Below, one piece after another: positions 5,378-8,530 of a stretch of 8,530 nucleotides of DNA (position 1 is the first letter of the stretch; each line of letters begins with the position of its first letter). The translations under genes were made by a program, and so were the position numbers. The notes below the pieces were generated by a model that saw only the letters and a program-made list of their open reading frames with translations, searched no databases and had not been told where the DNA came from. Source of the stretch: an uncultured archaeon (lineage in GTDB: Archaea; Aenigmatarchaeota; Aenigmatarchaeia; GW2011-AR5); the NCBI GenBank assembly GCA_903825675.1, contig CAIKBN010000042.1:1-8530 (forward strand). Direction: 5' to 3'.

Positions 5378-6238
5378 CTAGACCATATTATTTATTTCAA
5401 TATCTAGAACAACATGCCATGTCCTTGGAGCAATGCTCTTGACCTTTTTCTTTTCGAGGATTTTGTAATTAAAGGAAAGTATTTTTTTCAGTTTATCTAT
5501 TTCGCTAATCGGCTTGATCCATAGCTCGCTTTCTTTGTAGGTGTTGTGGAAATGGATAGTGCCACGTTTCTTCAGCATAACTATTGCATAAGGCAAAAAC
5601 TTATTTGTAGAACTGACTGACGCACCAGAGGTGCGTCTTTTTGTTTCGAAGTATCCCATGATTATCCTGTCAGCTTTTTCCTTTAGTTTTTCAGTGATCT
5701 CTCTATTATCATCTAGGATAGGCTCAATATTTTTTATTTTGTTTAGTTTGATATTCTTTTTCAAATAGTTAAAGGCAACTGGATTTTTCTCTATTGCCAT
5801 GATTTTCTTGGCTTTGCTGAACTTAGCAAGCCCAAGCGAGAAATAGCCTATGCCAGCGAACATGTCGATTATAATCTCGCCGGGCTTTATTTTATTGATT
5901 AGTCTTTGTCTCTCGTTAAGATTGCCTTTGGAGAACATGATTTTTGAAACATCAAGCTTATAGAGAATGCCGTGCTCTTTATGAATTGTTATTGTTCCGT
6001 TGCCTGCCAGTTTTCTGATCTTAGGTACCCTGAATTCTTTTTCCACCTTAATTATCTCACAGACGGTTTTTATATACGGCAGAAGTTTCATTATAGCTGA
6101 AGCTACTCTCTTTTTCTGCTTAATTGATTTTATTTTCATGAATTTTAGTAGAAGAACGTCTCCTATTATCTGGTAGGAAGAAGGTAACAGTTTTTTGTCG
6201 ATTCCTGTTTTTTCAGATAGTTTTTGTTTAAACGACAT
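5378..6238 (-). CDS. taw2: tRNA-Phe wyosine aminocarboxypropyltransferase Taw2
   Basis: The 286-residue product is a clear archaeal TYW2/Taw2. It transfers the 3-amino-3-carboxypropyl group of SAM to 4-demethylwyosine at position 37 of tRNA-Phe, giving yW-86. Diagnostic motifs are LLPSSYQIIGDVLLL (17-31), KIMFSKGNLNERQR (99-112), IDMFAGIGYFSL (124-135), IEKNPVAFNYLKKNI (149-163), DRIIMGY (190-196), GTIHFHNT (226-233) and APRTWHVVLDI (270-280). These align with P. horikoshii TYW2 as I remember it, including length apart from one insertion. After GYFET there are about 11 extra residues (200-210, KRRTSGASVSS) before the conserved FLPYA helix, coded by a palindrome shared with taw1. The gene is divergent from taw1 by 33 bp and probably heads an operon with the following methyltransferase gene. 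Confidence 0.92.
   Translation of the reverse strand: MSFKQKLSEKTGIDKKLLPSSYQIIGDVLLLKFMKIKSIKQKKRVASAIMKLLPYIKTVCEIIKVEKEFRVPKIRKLAGNGTITIHKEHGILYKLDVSKIMFSKGNLNERQRLINKIKPGEIIIDMFAGIGYFSLGLAKFSKAKKIMAIEKNPVAFNYLKKNIKLNKIKNIEPILDDNREITEKLKEKADRIIMGYFETKRRTSGASVSSTNKFLPYAIVMLKKRGTIHFHNTYKESELWIKPISEIDKLKKILSFNYKILEKKKVKSIAPRTWHVVLDIEINNMV
5609..5641 (-). repeat. Palindromic in-frame insertion in taw2
   Basis: These 33 bp code residues 200-210, which have no counterpart in the Pyrococcus enzyme. They contain an inverted repeat at 5619-5637: arms GACGCACC and GGTGCGTC, loop AGA, a perfect 8-bp stem. The 7-nt arm core is identical to that inserted in taw1. On the plus strand both copies also have T before the left arm and T after the right arm, so the two lie in the same chromosomal orientation although the genes point in opposite directions. 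Confidence 0.7.
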
Positions 6239-6240
6239 AC

Positions 6241-6249
6241 TTTAAAATA
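6241..6249 (+). promoter_or_regulatory. TATA box of taw1
   Basis: TTTAAAATA lies 23-31 bp before the ATG at 6272, and no SD is present. A leaderless taw1 mRNA is expected. Confidence 0.5.
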
Positions 6250-6260
6250 ATTTGTATAGA

Positions 6261-6268
6261 TTTTAATA
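6261..6268 (-). promoter_or_regulatory. TATA box of taw2
   Basis: On the minus strand TATTAAAA lies 23-30 bp before the taw2 ATG at 6238, within the 33-bp gap to taw1. The two divergent promoters interlock, so transcription complexes on the two genes may compete. Confidence 0.45.
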
Positions 6269-6271
6269 GCT

Positions 6272-7201
6272 ATGAACAGGATAAAAGAACTTGAAAGAAT
6301 CGGTTATCGCTTTGTCGGTAAGAACAAACATAGCGCTATCAAGATATGCGAGTGGACAAGAGAGGCTATACGAGGCAAAACCCGAAATGACGCACAAGGT
6401 GCGTCTAGCAGATATTGCTACAAGCAGAAATTTTATGGCATTAAGTCACATAAATGCATACAAATGAGCCCTGCTGTTTTCTCATGCACTCATAACTGCC
6501 TTTTTTGCTGGAGAACTGCTAAATTTACTGGCAAATGGAAAGGACCTGCGGATAAACCAAAAGAAATTCTCGACCAAGCAATAGCAGAGCAGATAAAAAT
6601 ACTGCAGGGTTTCTGGGGCGGCAAGTGCGATAAGCAGAAACTAACAGAGGCTATGAAGCCTAATCAGGTTGCTATCTCTCTTGTTGGCGAGCCGTGCCTT
6701 TATCCAAAACTGGCGGAACTAATAGATGAAATAAAGAGCAGGGACATGACCGCTTTCTTAGTAAGCAATGGCACAGTTCCTGAAATGATTAAAAAACTCA
6801 AAAAGCACCAGCCAACTAATATGTACATAACACTGGCTGCACCTAACGAGGATTTATACAAAAAGACATGCAAACCTATTATAAAGGATGGATGGAAAAG
6901 AATTCAAGAGTCATTAGCTATGCTGAAAGATTTTGAAAGGTCTGTTATTCGCTTGACTTTAGCGAAAGGGCTGAACATGATTAATCCTGAAGAATACGCG
7001 GAATTGATAGAAGAAGCAGGGCCAAGCTTTGTTGAAGTCAAGGCCTTTATGCCTGTTGGCGGTTCTGTTGAGCGCCTGCCTTATGAAGCAATGCCAAGGC
7101 ACAACGAGATTGTGGATTTTTCCAAGGTTATTGAAAAGAGCAGTAAATATAGAGTAAAAGATGAGAAGAGCGACAGCAGGGTTGTGCTACTTGCGAGATG
7201 A
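6272..7201 (+). CDS. taw1: 4-demethylwyosine synthase Taw1 (radical SAM)
   Basis: The 309-residue product is archaeal TYW1/Taw1, which condenses m1G37 of tRNA-Phe with two carbons of pyruvate to make the tricyclic imG-14. The radical SAM cluster motif is CTHNCLFC (Cys72, Cys76, Cys79). The second cluster ligands are Cys26 (KICEWTR), Cys49 (CYKQKFYG) and Cys62 (SHKCIQM). Further hallmarks are SLVGEPCLYP, the conserved LVSNGT, TLAAPNEDLYKK and FMPVGGSV. In M. jannaschii TYW1 the ligands are, from memory, Cys26/39/52 and 62/66/69. All spacings match here except 26 to 49, which is exactly 10 residues longer. The extra residues (about 36-46) are coded by a palindrome shared with taw2. No flavodoxin domain is present, as in other archaeal forms. 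The last 15 bp overlap the end of convergent trm56. Confidence 0.93.
   Translation: MNRIKELERIGYRFVGKNKHSAIKICEWTREAIRGKTRNDAQGASSRYCYKQKFYGIKSHKCIQMSPAVFSCTHNCLFCWRTAKFTGKWKGPADKPKEILDQAIAEQIKILQGFWGGKCDKQKLTEAMKPNQVAISLVGEPCLYPKLAELIDEIKSRDMTAFLVSNGTVPEMIKKLKKHQPTNMYITLAAPNEDLYKKTCKPIIKDGWKRIQESLAMLKDFERSVIRLTLAKGLNMINPEEYAELIEEAGPSFVEVKAFMPVGGSVERLPYEAMPRHNEIVDFSKVIEKSSKYRVKDEKSDSRVVLLAR
6380..6409 (+). repeat. Palindromic in-frame insertion in taw1
   Basis: About 30 bp (boundaries uncertain by a few bases) encode the extra 10 residues between two Fe-S ligands. They contain an inverted repeat at 6389-6405: arms GACGCAC and GTGCGTC, loop AAG, a perfect 7-bp stem. The same arms, with a different loop, occur in the taw2 insertion. 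The palindrome is read as DAQGAS. Confidence 0.7.
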
Positions 7202-7711
7202 TTCAACAACCTTCTTGCCCCTAGCTTGCGGCATGATTCTTATTTTTGCTTTCTTGAATTTCTTATTTTTACCACAGAAATATTCGTGCAGGAAAACTGC
7301 TAATGCAGCTACTTCGCTGTGTGGCTGGCTGGTTACTGCTATATTATAGTCTGCTAGCTGATAGACCTCGCCAGGCACCTTCTCACTGCCTATAATTATA
7401 AGCAGATTCTTTTTTCTTCTGAGCTTTTTGATTTCTTTATTGACCGAAAGGCCGTACATGGTAAGATGGACAATTACAAAATGCTTTTTCTTATACTTCT
7501 TGATTATTTTTCTCCAGTTTTTTTCATAGGTTATTTTGAAAGGACCGCCCCAGCGTTTTGTCACGCTTTTTAATCCTTCTATCAGCTTGTCATCTTTATC
7601 GCCGCTGTAAATGATTTCTGAGGCGCCGAGTGCGCGGCTAACTAAGCCGCAGTGCGTGCTTATTCTATCATCCCTGCCTAATCTGTGGCCAAGACGGAGA
7701 ACTGATATCAT
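7187..7711 (-). CDS. trm56: tRNA (cytidine56-2'-O)-methyltransferase Trm56
   Basis: The 174-residue product is the archaeal SPOUT enzyme that 2'-O-methylates C56 in the T-loop of tRNAs using SAM. Recognisable segments are VLRLGHRLGRDDRISTH (4-20), GLVSRALGA (22-30), IVHLTMYGL (80-88) and the knotted SAM site IIIGSEKVPGEVYQLADYN (105-123), then SQPHSEVAALAVFLHEYF (128-145). Length is typical of the family. Its ATG overlaps the TGA of the DUF1893 gene in an ATGA (7708-7711), indicating translational coupling. Its 3' end overlaps the end of convergent taw1 by 15 bp, so antisense pairing of the two mRNA ends is possible. Confidence 0.93.
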   Translation of the reverse strand: MISVLRLGHRLGRDDRISTHCGLVSRALGASEIIYSGDKDDKLIEGLKSVTKRWGGPFKITYEKNWRKIIKKYKKKHFVIVHLTMYGLSVNKEIKKLRRKKNLLIIIGSEKVPGEVYQLADYNIAVTSQPHSEVAALAVFLHEYFCGKNKKFKKAKIRIMPQARGKKVVESSRK

Positions 7712-8088
7712 AATTCAAACATCCTCACAAGCTCTTTGAAGAACTTTTCATTGCTTCTGAATTTCATGCTTAATTTTTCAAATTTGCATATATTGCCTGT
7801 GTCTGATAAAATATGATCTACTATTTCAGTGGCATTAATTTTGATGCCATTGTTTTTAAAAATTTCTGCTGCTTTCTTGCTTGCAATTCCTGCATGTACT
7901 TCTTTTACGCCAGCATATGCTAAAAGCCTTGCAGCTGCAACACCAACAATCTTGTCAAAAACCTTTGCGCCAGATATGTCGAGCTCCTTTATGCATTTAA
8001 CCAATGGCAGAAGTTTTTGTTCTTTTGATTTAAATATCACTTTTCCATTTTTTTCTACAACAAGAGAATACCTTGAAGATGTTTTCAT
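7708..8088 (-). CDS. DUF1893 family protein
   Basis: The 126-residue product matches the DUF1893 family (T. maritima TM1506 fold, related to cytidine-deaminase-like folds) from memory. Supporting segments are YSLVVEKNGKVIFKS (7-21), DKIVGVAAARLLAYAGVKEVHAG (45-67, the family's DKxVGxAAAxLL core) and ATEIVDHILSDTGNICKFEKL (86-106). Family members often end with a CPxE-type segment; here it reads CKFEKL. No biochemical function is known to me. A strong SD (AAGGAG, 8094-8099) precedes the ATG by 5 bp. It lies 16 bp after the tRNA-Gln and overlaps trm56 by 4 bp. This placement hints at a link to tRNA metabolism, which is an inference from context only. Confidence 0.82.
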   Translation of the reverse strand: MKTSSRYSLVVEKNGKVIFKSKEQKLLPLVKCIKELDISGAKVFDKIVGVAAARLLAYAGVKEVHAGIASKKAAEIFKNNGIKINATEIVDHILSDTGNICKFEKLSMKFRSNEKFFKELVRMFEL

Positions 8089-8093
8089 ACAAT

Positions 8094-8099
8094 CTCCTT
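8094..8099 (-). promoter_or_regulatory. Shine-Dalgarno site of the DUF1893 gene
   Basis: AAGGAG on the minus strand lies in the 16-bp gap between the tRNA-Gln end and the DUF1893 ATG. It is a strong SD, in contrast to the SD-less first genes of this window, and it supports expression of DUF1893 from a transcript that begins upstream at the tRNA. Confidence 0.7.
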
Positions 8100-8104
8100 A
8101 AATA

Positions 8105-8203
8105 TAGCCCCGATCGGATTCGAACCGATGTCCAGGGCTCTCTTCAGCCTTTGTTTGTTTGGCTGCCAAAGGCCCTTATGCTTGACCACTACACCACGGG
8201 GCT
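8105..8203 (-). tRNA. tRNA-Gln (anticodon UUG) with 26-nt intron
   Basis: The minus strand folds into a complete 73-nt cloverleaf once the intron is removed. The acceptor arms are AGCCCCG / CGGGGCT with discriminator A. The D stem is GTGT / GCAT, the anticodon stem AGGGC / GCCCT with loop CTTTGGA (anticodon TTG at 8167-8169), the variable loop 4 nt, and the T arm ATCGG-TTCGAAT-CCGAT. CCA is not encoded. The identity also fits typical archaeal tRNA-Gln, which starts AGCCCCG or AGTCCCG. The gene lies 16 bp upstream of DUF1893 on the same strand. Confidence 0.96.
8140..8165 (-). other. Archaeal tRNA intron with bulge-helix-bulge motif
   Basis: The intron lies at the canonical position between nucleotides 37 and 38. 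The structure is textbook. The outer helix is AGGGC/GCCCT. The 4-bp central helix is CTTT/GAAG with one G-U pair. The 3-nt bulges are GGC and AGA, each cut after the second base. The inner helix is AGCC/GGCT, capped by an 11-nt A-rich loop. The tRNA splicing endonuclease should remove exactly 26 nt and leave a 7-nt anticodon loop. Confidence 0.9.
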
Positions 8204-8230
8204 GTATGGATAAGTATATTCTAGAATGAA

Positions 8231-8238
8231 TTTAAAAA
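8231..8238 (-). promoter_or_regulatory. TATA box of tRNA-Gln
   Basis: On the minus strand TTTTTAAA lies 28-35 bp before the first base of the tRNA, consistent with a transcription start a few bases upstream of the mature 5' end. This is the only promoter-like element before the tRNA-DUF1893-trm56 set. Confidence 0.55.
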
Positions 8239-8263
8239 CGGTTAATGGCGGGGATTTCATTAT

Positions 8264-8530
8264 TTAATTAGAAAAAAGTTCATCTACGAAATCTTCAGGA
8301 GCTATATATCCAGATAACAGATCATATGCAGTTTCTACAGGTCTTTCATAAAGAGAAGTGCCCTTTAAACTTTTTCCGTGTTCCTTCATATAATCCTCCA
8401 TATAGGTACCAAATTTCACCGAGGAGCCTTTTTCTTTGTCGTAAAATTGAAAATTATACACAGCATCAAAAAGCATCTGGTCTCCAAGGGTTCTCTGGAC
8501 ATTGTACACCCTAGCCTTTTTTTCTTGGTC
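8264..8530 (-). CDS. Unrecognised protein, C-terminal part (cut by window edge)
   Basis: The frame is open from the window edge (8530) to TAA at 8264-8266, giving at least 88 residues. The first visible residues are DQEKKARVYNVQRTLGDQML. A GTG at 8507-8509 could be a start, but the frame continues without a stop to the edge, so the true start is probably outside. The fragment is acidic and aromatic, with NFQFYDKEKG, VKFGTYMEDYMKEHG and a C-terminal GYIAPEDFVDELF. No transmembrane segment or catalytic motif is visible. I do not recognise the family. It ends 60 bp upstream of the tRNA-Gln; that gap holds only the tRNA promoter. Confidence 0.6.
   Translation of the reverse strand, partial: DQEKKARVYNVQRTLGDQMLFDAVYNFQFYDKEKGSSVKFGTYMEDYMKEHGKSLKGTSLYERPVETAYDLLSGYIAPEDFVDELFSN

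Noticed and set aside
7634..7650. GCGGCT/AGCCGC hairpin inside trm56 as another inserted palindrome
   Set aside because: It falls in the conserved THCGLVSRALGA segment of Trm56, which has no extra residues, so it is ordinary coding sequence.

Overview
This window looks like a compact archaeal chromosome segment, probably from an uncultivated DPANN-type lineage, though that placement is an inference. The archaeal signs are direct. It encodes Taw1, Taw2, a Trm5-family enzyme and Trm56. It carries a tRNA-Gln whose 26-nt intron sits in a bulge-helix-bulge motif. Several genes begin about 25 bp after TATA-like boxes with no Shine-Dalgarno (SD) site, which fits leaderless transcripts. Genes are tightly packed, with overlaps or gaps of 2 to 62 bp except for one 261-bp leader. 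TGA is used as a normal stop by at least three genes.

Layout. 49-2136 (+): a membrane-anchored extracytoplasmic beta-propeller protein. 2157-2981 (-): a divergent SAM-dependent methyltransferase. 3044-3877 (+): a Trm5-like tRNA methyltransferase lacking domain D1. 3878-4138: a hairpin-dense leader with a possible 37-codon ORF and a 16-bp direct repeat. 4139-4645 (+): a DJ-1/PfpI family protein. 4648-5349 (-): a UbiE-like methyltransferase downstream of taw2. 5378-6238 (-): taw2. 6272-7201 (+): taw1, divergent from taw2. 7187-7711 (-): trm56, overlapping the taw1 end. 7708-8088 (-): a DUF1893 protein. 8105-8203 (-): tRNA-Gln(UUG). 8264-8530 (-): the C-terminal end of an unrecognised protein cut by the window edge.

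How they fit together. Most of the window concerns tRNA maturation. Trm5 would make m1G37 on tRNA-Phe, Taw1 would convert it to 4-demethylwyosine, and Taw2 would add the aminocarboxypropyl group to give yW-86. Trm56 methylates C56 in the T-loop. tRNA-Gln, DUF1893 and trm56 probably form one transcription unit.

Most notable observation. taw1 and taw2 each carry a short in-frame insertion (10 and about 11 codons) absent from the Methanocaldococcus and Pyrococcus proteins as I remember them. Both insertions are centred on the same inverted repeat, with arms GACGCAC and GTGCGTC. The leader of the DJ-1 gene is a chain of six or more short-loop hairpins with different arm sequences, and another short-loop hairpin lies between taw2 and the next gene. 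Together these suggest small palindromic elements that can insert in genes without breaking the frame, similar in concept to Rickettsia palindromic elements. That interpretation is inference; the hairpins themselves are visible directly.
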